Assembly: GCF_001905725.1 (NCBI RefSeq)
Contig: NZ_LIWB01000004.1
Coordinates: forward strand, 481,767 to 545,766
Direction: 5' to 3'
DNA from: Streptomyces sp. CB02400
Lineage (GTDB): Bacteria > Actinomycetota > Actinomycetes > Streptomycetales > Streptomycetaceae
DNA: 64,000 nt
Below the pieces are notes generated by a model, which saw nothing but the letters and a program-made list of their open reading frames with translations, made no database searches and was not told where the DNA came from. Positions 25,524 to 34,480 of this stretch are shown here, in pieces (position 1 is the first letter of the stretch; each line of letters begins with the position of its first letter). The position numbers and the translations under genes were made by a program.

Positions 25524-26404
25524 GCGCGGACCACACCCGGCTGACCGCTGCGCTGCGCGAGCTGAGGGCCCGTACGGGACTGAGTCTGGCGGCGCTGGCG
25601 GAACGCACGGTGTACAGCAAGTCGTCGTGGGAGCGCTATCTCAACGGCAAGGCCATGCCCCCGCGGCAGGCGGTCCGGGACCTGTGCCGGGTCGCCGGTG
25701 AGCCGGACGGGCGGCTGCTGGCGCTGTGGGAGATCGCCGAGTCGGACTGGAGCGGCCGTGCGGCGGTCCTCGCTCCCGCCTCCGTCCCCGCCGCCCCCGC
25801 CCCTGCCCCGGTCACCGCCCCTGCCCCGGTCACCGCCCCTGCCGAGCCTCGGCGCGACGCCGACGCCGGGTGGTCACGCGGCCGGTGGGGCAGGCTCCTG
25901 GTGGTGCTGATCTCGGTCTACACCGTGATCGCCGGTGGTGTGGCGCTGGGGATGCTCCTGCTGCCGCAGCGGGCCGCCGGACCGGGCGAACCGCTGTCGT
26001 CCTCCTCCTCGTACGTCCTCGCGCCCCGTTGCCACGGGGACACCTGCGAGAGCCGGGATCCGATCCGCATGGTCTGCGCTGTCGCCCCCGTCAGCCTCGC
26101 CACGTACCGCACGTCCACCGGCGCCCACGTGGAACTGCGGTACAGCGAGGGGTGCGGCGCGAGCTGGGCCCGGATGTGGGGGACCCGGATCGGCGACCGG
26201 GTGGATGTCACGGCCGGCGGCCCGGCCCGGGAGGTGCGCACCGTGGACGGGATCGACGCGGAGACCTACGTCTACACCGAGATGACCGCGGCCCGCCCCG
26301 GCAGCACCGTCCGGGCCTGCTTCCGGCCCGCGGCGGACGGCGGCGCGCGGGAGTGCTTCGTCGCCCGCGTGGACGCGGCCGTGCCGCGCCCGTCGCCCTC
26401 TTAG
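25520..26404 (+). CDS. XRE-domain membrane protein with DUF2690 sensor domain
   Basis: A 294-residue protein. The N-terminal HTH ([38 protein letters not shown]) closely matches that of the preceding gene. A Pro/Ala-rich spacer with [15 protein letters not shown] repeats follows, then one membrane helix (about 124-147) and an extracytoplasmic DUF2690 domain with several Cys ([35 protein letters not shown]). The GTG start overlaps the upstream stop by 4 bp. The two paired regulators probably act together, perhaps as partners in one complex. The ligand of DUF2690 is unknown. Confidence 0.8.
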   Translation: MSADHTRLTAALRELRARTGLSLAALAERTVYSKSSWERYLNGKAMPPRQAVRDLCRVAGEPDGRLLALWEIAESDWSGRAAVLAPASVPAAPAPAPVTAPAPVTAPAEPRRDADAGWSRGRWGRLLVVLISVYTVIAGGVALGMLLLPQRAAGPGEPLSSSSSYVLAPRCHGDTCESRDPIRMVCAVAPVSLATYRTSTGAHVELRYSEGCGASWARMWGTRIGDRVDVTAGGPAREVRTVDGIDAETYVYTEMTAARPGSTVRACFRPAADGGARECFVARVDAAVPRPSPS

Positions 26405-26439
26405 CGTCGGGCGCGCAGCGCCTCCCCCGGCCTCCGCTT

Positions 26440-26588
26440 CCCGCGATCCGGACGGTCCGGCCGGCCTCAGCCCTTCGTGGCGGGGCTCCGTAGACGTTGA
26501 TGTCGGCGTCCGTCACGTCGTTGACGTCCTCGTGGCGGACCCGCTCGACGGGGTCGAGGCCCTCCGGGCAGGAGGCCTCCGGCCGCTC
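26440..26588 (-). pseudogene. Copied tail of the SAM-methyltransferase gene
   Basis: About 148 bp match the 3' end of the methyltransferase gene (28979-29127) at roughly nine bases in ten, in the same orientation, including 15-25 bp beyond its stop codon. The copy reads [29 protein letters not shown] sequence, then loses the frame just before the stop. It is abruptly joined at 26587-26588 to a copy of the argS tail. It has no start and no catalytic part. Confidence 0.88.
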
Positions 26589-26769
26589 TTCGAGGCGGCC
26601 GCGGAGTACGCCCCGCACGAGCCGGCCGCGTACCTGTACCAGTTGGCGTCGCTGTACACGTCGTTCTACGACAAGTGCCCGGTGCCGAAGGCCGATTCGC
26701 CGGAGCAGGTGGCCAACCGCCTGCTGCTGTGCGACCTCACGGCCCGCACGCTCCACCGGGGTGTGGCCC
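26589..26769 (+). pseudogene. Copied tail of argS
   Basis: These 181 bp match argS 23676-23856 without gaps and with about six substitutions. They encode the anticodon-binding helices ([18 protein letters not shown]) but have no start and lose similarity before the argS stop. The copy ends eight bases before the stop of the convergent acetyltransferase gene. TC is shared at the junction with the methyltransferase fragment. Confidence 0.92.
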
Positions 26770-26777
26770 GGCCCCCG

Positions 26778-27623
26778 TCACCGCAGGAGCGTCAGGCCCG
26801 CCGGTGCGTCGATGCCGAACTCCTCGGCCAGCACCCGGCGGGCCTCCGTCTCCTCGGACAGCTTCCTCTCGGTGACCGTGCCGTCGCCGGTGCGCGTCAC
26901 GGTGAGGCGGTCGCCGTCGAGGAGCAGGTGGGCGTCCGGGGTGAGGCGCTGGACGTAGGGGCGCCGGGAGAACGGGGAACGCGGGTTCGTGGCGATGTGC
27001 CAGTTGATCACCTCGTAGTCGGACGGTTCGAACGGCTCCAGGGTGAAGGCGTACTGTGCCTGCCAGCCGCCCGCGGTGTGCGCTTCCAGTACCCACGTCT
27101 CCAGCGGCCCCCGGTGCGGTGCGTGCACCAGCCGGTGCCGGCGGCCGGCGTCGTGGAACTCGGTGTCCGCCGTGAGCGGCACCGGTTCCAGCAGCGAGCC
27201 GACGGCGCCGAAGCCGACGTCGGCCAGGTGGGGCCGCGGGTCGCCGGGCAGTTCGGCGAGGAGGGCCATGTGGGTGCGCGGGCGGTCCTCGAAGCGGTCG
27301 GCGCCGACGACGACCCGCGCGGTCAGCCGGGTCACCCGGACGCCGAGCGCCTCCAGGGCCGCCGCGAACAGCGTGTTGTGTTCGTAGCAGTAGCCGCCGC
27401 GCCGGCGGCCGTGGACCAGCTTGGCCATCAGGTCGGAGAGGTCGAGGGAGGGGGCACGGCCGCCCAGGGCGTCGAGGTTCTCGAAGGGGATGGCCCTCAT
27501 ATGGGCGAGCTGCACGCCGCGGAGCGTGGCCGTGTCGGGGCGCCGCCCGCCCTCCCAGCCGATGCGCTCGAGGTAGGCGTCCAGGGAGAAGGGTGTCGTC
27601 GTCGTCCGTGCGCTGTCAGACAT
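26778..27623 (-). CDS. Arylamine N-acetyltransferase
   Basis: A 281-residue NAT. The catalytic triad is visible as Cys79 (GGYCYEHN), His118 (RTHMALL) and Asp135 (LADVGFG). The family-typical IPFENLD segment (about 45-51) and a C-terminal lid are present. NATs move an acetyl or other acyl group from CoA to aromatic amines or hydrazines; in actinomycetes they also make amides in ansamycin synthesis, for which there is no evidence here. The ATG at 27623 gives a standard length. It is possibly cotranscribed with the aminotransferase gene 74 bp upstream. Confidence 0.92.
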   Translation of the reverse strand: MSDSARTTTTPFSLDAYLERIGWEGGRRPDTATLRGVQLAHMRAIPFENLDALGGRAPSLDLSDLMAKLVHGRRRGGYCYEHNTLFAAALEALGVRVTRLTARVVVGADRFEDRPRTHMALLAELPGDPRPHLADVGFGAVGSLLEPVPLTADTEFHDAGRRHRLVHAPHRGPLETWVLEAHTAGGWQAQYAFTLEPFEPSDYEVINWHIATNPRSPFSRRPYVQRLTPDAHLLLDGDRLTVTRTGDGTVTERKLSEETEARRVLAEEFGIDAPAGLTLLR

Positions 27624-27697
27624 GGCATCACCGTACGTGCGGCGACGACAGCCCCGCCCTCGTCCATTGGTCCTACGCCGGGACCCCGCCGCGGGTC

Positions 27698-28936
27698 CTA
27701 AGCCGTCCGGTGCGCCGCCTCCCGCAGCCCCTCGCCCAGCCTGCGCAGCCCCTCCGCGATCTCGTCCGGGGTCTGTGTGACGAAGCAGAGCCGCAGCGTG
27801 GCGCGGTCGGGCTCGCCGGCGTGGAAGGGCGCGCCGGGGACGTACGCCACGTCGTGCCGGACGACGTCGGGGAGGAGGGCGGTGGTGTCGTACGAGCCCG
27901 GCAGCCGGACCCACAGGAACATGCCGCCCTCGGGGCGGGTCCACGCCGCCCCCGCCGGAAGCGCGTCCGCGAGTCCCGCGAGCATGGCGTCCCGGCGTGC
28001 CCGGTAGGCGACGGCGACGCGGGCGACGTGGGCGTCGAGGTCGTTGTCTGCGAGGTAGCGGGCGGCGGCGAGCTGGTTGACGGTGGGGGTGTGCAGGTCG
28101 GCGGCCTGCTTGGCGACGGCGCAGGCCCGGCGCAGCCCGTCGGGCGCCCGCAGCCAGCCCAGGCGCAGGCCGGGTGCCATGACCTTGGAGAAGGAACCCA
28201 GCAGCACGGTCCGGTCCCGGGCACCCTCGTAGGAGGCGATCCACGGCACCCGCTCGCCCTCGAAGCGCAGCTCCCCGTACGGGTCGTCCTCGACGATCCA
28301 CAGCCCGCGCCGCCCGGCGACCTCGGCGACGGCGGCACGGCGGGCGGCCGGCATGGTGCGGCCGGTGGGGTTGGAGAAGGTGGGGACCGTGTAGAGCAGC
28401 TTGGGGCGCTCGCGCACCACCAGTTCCTCCAGTGCCCCGGGATCGATCCCGTCCTCGTCCCCCGGCACGGCCACCACCCGGGCGCCCGCGAGGCCGAAGG
28501 CCTGGAGCGCGGCCAGGTAGCAGGGGCGCTCGACGAGGACGGTGTCGCCGGGTTCGAGGAGGGCGGTGGCGAGGAGCGACAGGGCCTGCTGGGAGCCGGT
28601 GGTGACGAGGATGTCGTCGGCGTCGGTGGCCAGGCCGCGTGCCGAGGTGCGGGCGGCGAGCGCGGCCCGCAGGGTGGGCTCGCCCTCGGTGGTGGAGTAC
28701 TGCAGGGCCCGCGCGGGTGTCTCGGCGAACACCGCGCGGTACGCCGCCGCTATGCCGTCGGTGTCGAACAGTTCGGGGGCCGGCAGCCCGCCCGCGAAGT
28801 TGATCACCTCGGGGCGGGCGGTGACGGCGAGGATGTCCCGTACGGGCGAACCGCCGGTCGACCGGGCCCGCGCGGCCAGCGGCGGCAGCGGAGCGGTCAC
28901 GGCGGTGGCGGCGGACGCGTTCTCGGTCACGGTCAT
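27698..28936 (-). CDS. PLP-dependent aminotransferase (LysN/2-aminoadipate type)
   Basis: A 412-residue fold-type I aminotransferase without an attached HTH domain. It has [12 protein letters not shown] near the start, [45 protein letters not shown] and the PLP-binding Lys in [15 protein letters not shown]. It resembles the branch containing 2-aminoadipate and aromatic aminotransferases and is also the catalytic half of MocR regulators. The substrate is not determinable. The ATG at 28936 (MTVTENASA) is in a plausible spot; the region up to the methyltransferase stop (28937-29004) has no gene. Confidence 0.88.
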   Translation of the reverse strand: MTVTENASAATAVTAPLPPLAARARSTGGSPVRDILAVTARPEVINFAGGLPAPELFDTDGIAAAYRAVFAETPARALQYSTTEGEPTLRAALAARTSARGLATDADDILVTTGSQQALSLLATALLEPGDTVLVERPCYLAALQAFGLAGARVVAVPGDEDGIDPGALEELVVRERPKLLYTVPTFSNPTGRTMPAARRAAVAEVAGRRGLWIVEDDPYGELRFEGERVPWIASYEGARDRTVLLGSFSKVMAPGLRLGWLRAPDGLRRACAVAKQAADLHTPTVNQLAAARYLADNDLDAHVARVAVAYRARRDAMLAGLADALPAGAAWTRPEGGMFLWVRLPGSYDTTALLPDVVRHDVAYVPGAPFHAGEPDRATLRLCFVTQTPDEIAEGLRRLGEGLREAAHRTA

Positions 28937-29004
28937 GCGCGCACTCTAGGGAAGTACGTGCTGCCTACAAGGGAGTTTCCGCGATCCGGACAGCCGGGCC
29001 CGTC

Positions 29005-29907
29005 TCAGCCCTTCGTGGCGACGGCCCCGTAGACGTTGATGTCGGCGTCCGTCACGTCGTTGACGTCCTCGTAGCGGACCCGTTCGATGGGGTCGAGGCC
29101 CTCCAGGTAGGAGGCCTCCGGCCGCTCGGGGACGGGGGCGGCGTGGTCGGGGCGCCAGCGGTGCACGGGGACCACGCCCGGGTCCACGACGTCCAGGGAG
29201 TTCCCGGTGAGGAACCGCTCCACCTCCGCCCGCGTACGCAGCACGAACGTGAACCCCCGCTCGGTGTACGTCCGTTGCACCGCCCGTACGTTCTCCGGGT
29301 TGAGGTCCTCGGTGAGGTGGCTGAGCACCACGCGGCTGCCGGAGGGCAGGGCGTCGACGAGTTCGCGCACGATCGGGTACGCCTCCTCGTCCTCCACGAA
29401 GTGCAGGACGGCGACCAGGCACAGCGCGACCGGCCGGTCGAAGTCCAGTGTCCTCGCCGCCCGTTCGAGAATGGTGGCCGGGTCCTTCAGGTCCGCGTCG
29501 ATGTAGTCCGTACGGCCCTCGGGGCCGCTGGTGAGCAGGGCGCGCGCGTGCGCCAGCACCACCGGGTCGTTGTCGACGTACACGACCCGGGACTCGGGGG
29601 CGACGCGCTGGGCGATCTGGTGCACGTTCTCCGCGGTGGGCAGGCCGGTGCCGATGTCGAGGAACTGCCGGATGCCGTCGTCCGTCACCAGCGTGTTCAC
29701 CGCGCGCCGCAGGAAGTCCCGGTTGTGCCGCACGTCGAGGTACCCGCGCGGGTTCGCCGCCAGCCCCGCGGCCGCCGCCGACAGGTCCGCGGGGTAGTGG
29801 TCCTTGCCCCCGAGGAACACGTCGTAGACCCGGGCCGGATGCGCCTTGCTGCTGTCGATCCGCCGCTGAAGCCCGGCGGGATCCTGACTGAGCGCGTCAC
29901 CGGTCAT
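29005..29907 (-). CDS. SAM-dependent methyltransferase (DUF574 / Methyltransf_19)
   Basis: A 300-residue protein of the actinobacterial DUF574 family. The diagnostic opening HPARVYDVFLGGKDHYPAD (about 22-40) is followed by the SAM-binding motif FLDIGTGLPTAENVH, VVYVDNDPVVLAHARALL and a motif-II-like strand VALCLVAVLHFVEDEEAY. The family is often expanded in Streptomyces and its substrates are unknown. Its last 120 bp and the downstream flank were copied to 26440-26588. Confidence 0.9.
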   Translation of the reverse strand: MTGDALSQDPAGLQRRIDSSKAHPARVYDVFLGGKDHYPADLSAAAAGLAANPRGYLDVRHNRDFLRRAVNTLVTDDGIRQFLDIGTGLPTAENVHQIAQRVAPESRVVYVDNDPVVLAHARALLTSGPEGRTDYIDADLKDPATILERAARTLDFDRPVALCLVAVLHFVEDEEAYPIVRELVDALPSGSRVVLSHLTEDLNPENVRAVQRTYTERGFTFVLRTRAEVERFLTGNSLDVVDPGVVPVHRWRPDHAAPVPERPEASYLEGLDPIERVRYEDVNDVTDADINVYGAVATKG

Positions 29908-29993
29908 GGGCGTCTCCCTGGGGGGTCGGGATGTCGGTCGGCGTTCGACAACCTAACGCGCGGCCGGACTTGGTGGTGCCCGGTCGGCTCTGT

Positions 29994-31580
29994 CTATCCG
30001 AGGTTCGTCGTGCCCTCCGGGACCCATTCCTCGCCGCCGAGCGGGAACTCGTACGCCGGGCGCCCGTTGTTGCCGCTGGTGCGGAAGGGGCGGCCCTTGT
30101 CGTCCACGGTGAGCGTGCCGCTGCGGGAGCCGCTGGACCACTTCAGCTCCAGGTACCAGCTCACGTCGTAGGCGGAGGCGTCGGCGGTGATGTAGTAGAC
30201 CTCGGGGTCCGACTCGCTCACCGAGAACGGGAAGTCCCGCTGCCCGGACTCCGGGGTCACGACCGGGCGGGCGGCGTCGAGGGCGACCGTGAAGGAACGC
30301 GTGGGCACGCCGGCGCCGCAGCCCACGCCGGGGTAGCCCATCACGAAGTCGTTCCAGGCCAGCGGCGACCGCTTGCCCGCCACCCGCACGTTGAGCTCTT
30401 CCACGACCACCGTCTCGTCCCCGGCCCCCTGCACGGTGAGCCGCACGTACTGCTCCTCCGACGAGACGGCCCCGAACGAGCTGACCCACGCCGTCGCGTC
30501 CTGCTCCGTCGGCGGCGGCTTCACCCCGCTCGCCGGCCTGTTGACCAGATACCGCTGCGCGCAGGGGCTCTTCCACAAGTACGGTTCGGTCCGCACGGTC
30601 AGCGGCACGACGTCCCCGGCGCCGTCGTCCGCCGGGGCGGTGGAGGCGGTGGCCGGGGTGCGGGGTGCCTCCTTCTCGCCCTTCGCGGAGGGGGACGGGG
30701 ACGCGGAGGAAGAGGGGGAGGAGGAGGCGGAAGCGGAGGCGGAGGGTGACGCGGTGACGTCCTCGTCCTTGTCCGTAACACCGTCGGCCGCGGCTCCCAC
30801 CGGGCCCTTCCGGTCGCCCCCGCCCCCGTCGCCCGGCAGGCCCCCCAGGGCGAACGTGACCCCACCGAGCACGGCGGCCACGGCGATCCCCGCGAGGACG
30901 GCGGTACGGGTACGGCGGCGGGGGCGGACACGGACCTCGCCGGGGCCGGTGACCGCGGGGATCTCGGCCTCCGGGATCCCTGCTCCCGGAGCCCCCGCTC
31001 CTGTGGCTCCTGCTTCCGGAGTCTCTGCTCCTGGGGTCCCTGCTTCCGGGATCTCCGCTCCCGGGGTCCCCGCTCCTGTGGCCCCCGCTCCCGGGGTTTC
31101 CGCTTCCGAAACCCCGGCCTCGGGCTGCCCGGCCGTGGGCTGCCCGACCGTCGGTTGCCCGGCCACCGGACCGCCGTCTGCTTCCTGGTCCCGGACCGCC
31201 GCGTCCTCCGCCGGTTCGCCGACGCGCGCCGGTTCGCCGGCGGGTACCGGTCCGCCGGCAGGTGCCGGTGCGTCCACGGACGCCGCTCCTCCGGCGGACG
31301 CCGCTCCCTGCGACGGCGCCCCCTTCCGCCCCCGGGTCACGTCCGCCAGCACCCACTTCCGGTGCAGCTCGACCAGTTCCTCGGGGCGCGCCTTGCACAA
31401 CCGGGCCAGCCGTTCGACCGGTGCGTACTCCGTCGGCACCGCGTCCCCGTTGCAGTACCGGTGCAGGGTCGACGTACTCATGTGGAGCCGTTTGGCGAGC
31501 ACCCCGTAGCTCAGCCCGGACCGCTCCTTCAAGATCCTCAACTGCGCCGCGAACTCCGCCGCGGCCGTGTTCTCCGACAC
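29994..31580 (-). CDS. Membrane-tethered XRE-type regulator with large extracytoplasmic domain
   Basis: A 528-residue protein. An N-terminal HTH (LRILKERSGLSYGVLAKRLHMSTSTLHRYCNGDAVPTEY) is followed by ARLCKARPEELVELHRKWVLAD. A long Gly/Ala/Pro/Glu low-complexity region, a membrane helix near residue 228-247 (TAVLAGIAVAAVLGGVTFALGG), a Ser-rich spacer and a C-terminal beta-rich domain of about 200 residues (CAQRYLVNRPASG... to the end) come next. It has the same topology as the pair at 24717-26404 but a different sensor domain. HTH/TM proteins of this kind are common in Streptomyces and uncharacterised. It lies immediately upstream of the methyltransferase gene. Confidence 0.8.
   Translation of the reverse strand: MSENTAAAEFAAQLRILKERSGLSYGVLAKRLHMSTSTLHRYCNGDAVPTEYAPVERLARLCKARPEELVELHRKWVLADVTRGRKGAPSQGAASAGGAASVDAPAPAGGPVPAGEPARVGEPAEDAAVRDQEADGGPVAGQPTVGQPTAGQPEAGVSEAETPGAGATGAGTPGAEIPEAGTPGAETPEAGATGAGAPGAGIPEAEIPAVTGPGEVRVRPRRRTRTAVLAGIAVAAVLGGVTFALGGLPGDGGGGDRKGPVGAAADGVTDKDEDVTASPSASASASSSPSSSASPSPSAKGEKEAPRTPATASTAPADDGAGDVVPLTVRTEPYLWKSPCAQRYLVNRPASGVKPPPTEQDATAWVSSFGAVSSEEQYVRLTVQGAGDETVVVEELNVRVAGKRSPLAWNDFVMGYPGVGCGAGVPTRSFTVALDAARPVVTPESGQRDFPFSVSESDPEVYYITADASAYDVSWYLELKWSSGSRSGTLTVDDKGRPFRTSGNNGRPAYEFPLGGEEWVPEGTTNLG
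30958..31130 (-). repeat. Degenerate 15-bp tandem repeat coding for a Gly/Ala/Thr/Pro/Glu linker
   Basis: About eleven units of roughly five codons each give variations on ETPGA/GAGTP/EAEIP in the cytoplasmic linker of the preceding regulator. The units differ by point changes and have no frameshifts, so the length can change in 15-bp steps without harming the frame. Confidence 0.7.
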
Positions 31581-31793
31581 TGTTCCTCCCGCCCCCGTAT
31601 CCCATTCCGCCGTTCCAGGGGACGGTCGTTTCCCCAGGTCACAGCGTTCCGCGCGTTCCAGCGTCCCGGATCCCCCGCCAGGTGTGGCGACCGGGACGGA
31701 TCGGCGGACAAGCTCTGGTCATCCAAGCACGCCGCTCCCGGCTCCCGGTCGAGTGGCCACGCCGAACCCCTGAACCACGTAAAGGAATTCACC

Positions 31794-32522
31794 ATGCGCA
31801 CCTCTCGCATCCGCCTCGTCGCCGCCACCGGAGCCGTCCTCGCCGCCCTCGCCCTCACCGCCTGCGAGGACGGCACGGGCACCCAGGACGAGGGCGCCTC
31901 CCAGCCCGCGGGGGCGGCGGAGAGCGTCGGGACGACCCCCTCGGGCGGCTCCCAGACCGACAAGGGCCAGAGCACCGGCGGCGGCACCGCGGAGCAGGAC
32001 AAGGCCGGCGACAAGAGCGGCGGCAAGACCGGTGACAAGGGGACGTCCGCCAACACCGGCGGGGGCTCCGGCGGTTCCGACGACCCCGGGGTCACCCGGC
32101 TCTCCTGCAACGGCTCCAACACCACCGTCGACGCCCGGCCGGTGTCCCGCCCCGTCAACCACATGCTGATCACGGTCAAGAACTCGGGTTCGCAGAACTG
32201 CAACCTCACCTACTACCCGGTGCTCCGCTTCGACGAGATGCAGTGGGTGCCGCAGCCCGTCGAGGCGTCGAAGCCGCAGGCCGTGGTCACCCTCGCACCG
32301 GGTGAGACGGCGTACGCGGGCGTGCTCCTGTCGGCCGCCGACGGCAGCGGGGACGGCGGTGCCACCGCCCACAAGCTCACCGTCGCCTTCCAGGGCAACA
32401 CCCCGAACAGCGACGGCGGCCCGTCGGCCGTCCCGGCCCTGCCGGCGGACGGCGTGTACTACGACAGCAGCATGGCGGTGACGTACTGGCAGCAGTCGAT
32501 GGACGACGCCCTCACCTACTGA
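31794..32522 (+). CDS. DUF4232 lipoprotein
   Basis: A 242-residue exported protein with lipobox LALTAC (Cys about 22). A disordered Gly/Ser/Thr/Lys/Asp stretch (about 25-95) is followed by a DUF4232 beta-sandwich domain: RLSCNGSNTTV, MLITVKNSGSQNCNLTYYPVLRF, APGETAYAGVLL. Two cysteines in the domain probably form a disulfide. The ATG at 31794 has AAAGGAA upstream. It is convergent with hemB, with only two bases between stop codons. A second DUF4232 protein is encoded at 43696. Confidence 0.83.
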   Translation: MRTSRIRLVAATGAVLAALALTACEDGTGTQDEGASQPAGAAESVGTTPSGGSQTDKGQSTGGGTAEQDKAGDKSGGKTGDKGTSANTGGGSGGSDDPGVTRLSCNGSNTTVDARPVSRPVNHMLITVKNSGSQNCNLTYYPVLRFDEMQWVPQPVEASKPQAVVTLAPGETAYAGVLLSAADGSGDGGATAHKLTVAFQGNTPNSDGGPSAVPALPADGVYYDSSMAVTYWQQSMDDALTY

Positions 32523-32524
32523 AC

Positions 32525-33526
32525 CTACTGAACGGCACCCAGCTTCTGGGCCACCTCGGTGGCCCAGTAGGTGAGGATGTTGCGCGCACCGGCCCGCTTG
32601 ATGCCGGTCAGCGTCTCCAGGATCGCCCGGTCCCGGTCGATCCAGCCCTTCTCGGCGGCGGCCTCGATCATCGAGTACTCACCGGAGATCTGGTACGCCG
32701 CCACCGGCACGTCCACCGAGTCCGCGACCCGGGCGAGGATGTCCAGATACGGGCCCGCCGGCTTCACCATCACCATGTCGGCGCCCTCCTCCAGGTCGAG
32801 CGCCAGCTCGCGCATCGACTCACGGACGTTCGCCGGGTCCTGCTGGTACGTCTTGCGGTCACCCTGGAGCGAGGAGGCGACGGCCTCCCGGAACGGCCCG
32901 TAGAAGGCGGAGGCGTACTTGGCGGTGTAGGCGAGGATCGCGACGTCCTCCCGCCCGATCTGGTCGAGGGCGTCGCGGACGACCCCGATCTGCCCGTCCA
33001 TCATCCCGCTCGGCCCGACGACATGGGCGCCCGCGTCGGCCTGCACCTGGGCCATCTCGGCGTACCGCTCGAGCGTGGCGTCGTTGTCGACGCGCCCCTG
33101 CTCGTCGAGGACCCCGCAGTGCCCGTGGTCGGTCGTCTCGTCCAGGCACAGGTCGGACATGACGAGCAGGTCGTCCCCGACCTCGGCCCGCACGTCCCGC
33201 AGGGCCACCTGGAGGATCCCGTCCGGGTCGGTGCCGGGCGTCCCGATGGCGTCCTTCCTGGACTCCTCCGGCACGCCGAACAGCATGATCCCGGAGATCC
33301 CGGCCGCCACGGCCTGAGCCGCCGCCTTCTTCAGGCTGTCCCGCGTGTGCTGCACGACACCGGGCATCGCCGCGATCGGCACCGGTTCGTCCGCGCCCTC
33401 GCGCACGAAGGCCGGGAGGATGAAGTCGGCGGGGTGCAGCCGGGTCTCGGCGACCATGCGCCGCATGGCGGGGGTGGTACGCAGACGCCGCGGCCGCGCG
33501 CCGGGGAAGGATCCGTACGTCGTCAT
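32525..33526 (-). CDS. hemB: Delta-aminolevulinic acid dehydratase (porphobilinogen synthase)
   Basis: A 333-residue enzyme that condenses two 5-aminolevulinate molecules to porphobilinogen, the second step of the tetrapyrrole pathway. It shows [15 protein letters not shown] (metal-site region), the first active Lys in [17 protein letters not shown] and the Schiff-base Lys in [12 protein letters not shown], then [12 protein letters not shown]. The start at 33526 ([16 protein letters not shown]) is the conserved one. In M. tuberculosis hemB directly follows hemD; here it is about 13.4 kb away on the same strand. Confidence 0.95.
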   Translation of the reverse strand: MTTYGSFPGARPRRLRTTPAMRRMVAETRLHPADFILPAFVREGADEPVPIAAMPGVVQHTRDSLKKAAAQAVAAGISGIMLFGVPEESRKDAIGTPGTDPDGILQVALRDVRAEVGDDLLVMSDLCLDETTDHGHCGVLDEQGRVDNDATLERYAEMAQVQADAGAHVVGPSGMMDGQIGVVRDALDQIGREDVAILAYTAKYASAFYGPFREAVASSLQGDRKTYQQDPANVRESMRELALDLEEGADMVMVKPAGPYLDILARVADSVDVPVAAYQISGEYSMIEAAAEKGWIDRDRAILETLTGIKRAGARNILTYWATEVAQKLGAVQ

Positions 33527-33641
33527 ACCACCTACGCTACGCCCGCCCCTCCCGTGCCTTTGCCGACGCGGAGTCGGCCCGCGCCTTCGGGGGCCGGACC
33601 CGGCGTCTCCCCTGACCACGGCCACCTCACGCGCGTCCCCC

Positions 33642-33956
33642 TCAGGCCGCCGTGTCCCACTCGCCGGGCAGGTCCTCCTCGTCCGGCGGCCGGTGCGCGG
33701 CCTTCTCGCGGGCGCGCAGGACGGCCCAGGCGAGGAGGGACGCGCAGGTGAGGTACCAGGGCAGCGGCCACAAGGCGGGCCACCAGCCGGCGGACGGTGC
33801 GAGGAGGAGGTCGGCGGCGGCCGCGGCCATGCCGGCGGCGAGGTTCCAGCACAGCAGGCGTCCGGCCCACCGGACAGGGCCGGTGAACCGGTTCGGGGTG
33901 GCGGGGCGCCGCGTACGGGAACGGCAGAAGGGCAGGGATCTGCCGGATTCGCTCAT
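33642..33956 (-). CDS. Small two-helix membrane protein, unknown
   Basis: I do not recognise a family. The 104 residues start [18 protein letters not shown], have two hydrophobic segments ([19 protein letters not shown] and [20 protein letters not shown]) and a short acidic C-terminus ([15 protein letters not shown]). The ATG at 33956 has AAGGA ten bases upstream; an in-frame GTG at 33974 has none. It lies in the same direction as hemB, 115 bp upstream of it, and could be cotranscribed. Confidence 0.6.
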   Translation of the reverse strand: MSESGRSLPFCRSRTRRPATPNRFTGPVRWAGRLLCWNLAAGMAAAAADLLLAPSAGWWPALWPLPWYLTCASLLAWAVLRAREKAAHRPPDEEDLPGEWDTAA

Positions 33957-34480
33957 CGCGCGAAGGTCCTTCACGGAAAGGGGGCGAACGTGGCCGGATC
34001 GGCCGGACGCGGTCAGTGTGCAGGCCGTGGGACCGCTCCCACAGAACCGTCACGGGGCGGACACACCCTCTGAGACAACTTCCCGTCAGGCGTTTCCCCG
34101 CATCCGCCCCGAGGGGGCCGGGCGATCACTGTCCGCACGGCCGGGTGGGCCCGCCGCGAACCTGTCCGAAAAAGCCCCCTGAAGAGCGGCAAACGTTCCG
34201 GGTTGACCCTGACTTGAAGCTTTTCGGTCGATGCCGCCCTGCGAAAAGGGCTGAGAGTGGACAACTTCACGCTTCCATCAGTCCACTTCGCCCAAGAACA
34301 GCCCTAGTTGCCACCGGTAAGCGGCAGGGCTTATTCCGGCCCGTATGCATATGACGTTCGAGGGCACATCGCGTCGCTTTGTGTGCGTCCTGTGACACCT
34401 TGTGGGGCGCCGGTGACCGTGGGGGTCTCCGGTTCCGACTGCCCGTCTGTCGTACTCCTGACTCCCTGTGGGGGAAGCTG
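33957..34480. other. 524-bp non-coding spacer and presumed RHS promoter region
   Basis: No open frame with Streptomyces codon bias is convincing here. The stretch from about 34190 to 34400 has markedly more A/T than its surroundings and holds -35-like TTGACC (34203-34208) and TTGAAG sequences, without a clear -10. A short hairpin GTGGGA/TCCCAC stands at 34027-34042. It separates divergent transcription units. Confidence 0.5.

Noticed and set aside
34013..34270. An 85-residue minus-strand frame in the RHS upstream spacer
   Set aside because: No ribosome site, mixed codon use and no recognisable motif. The interval is better read as promoter sequence.
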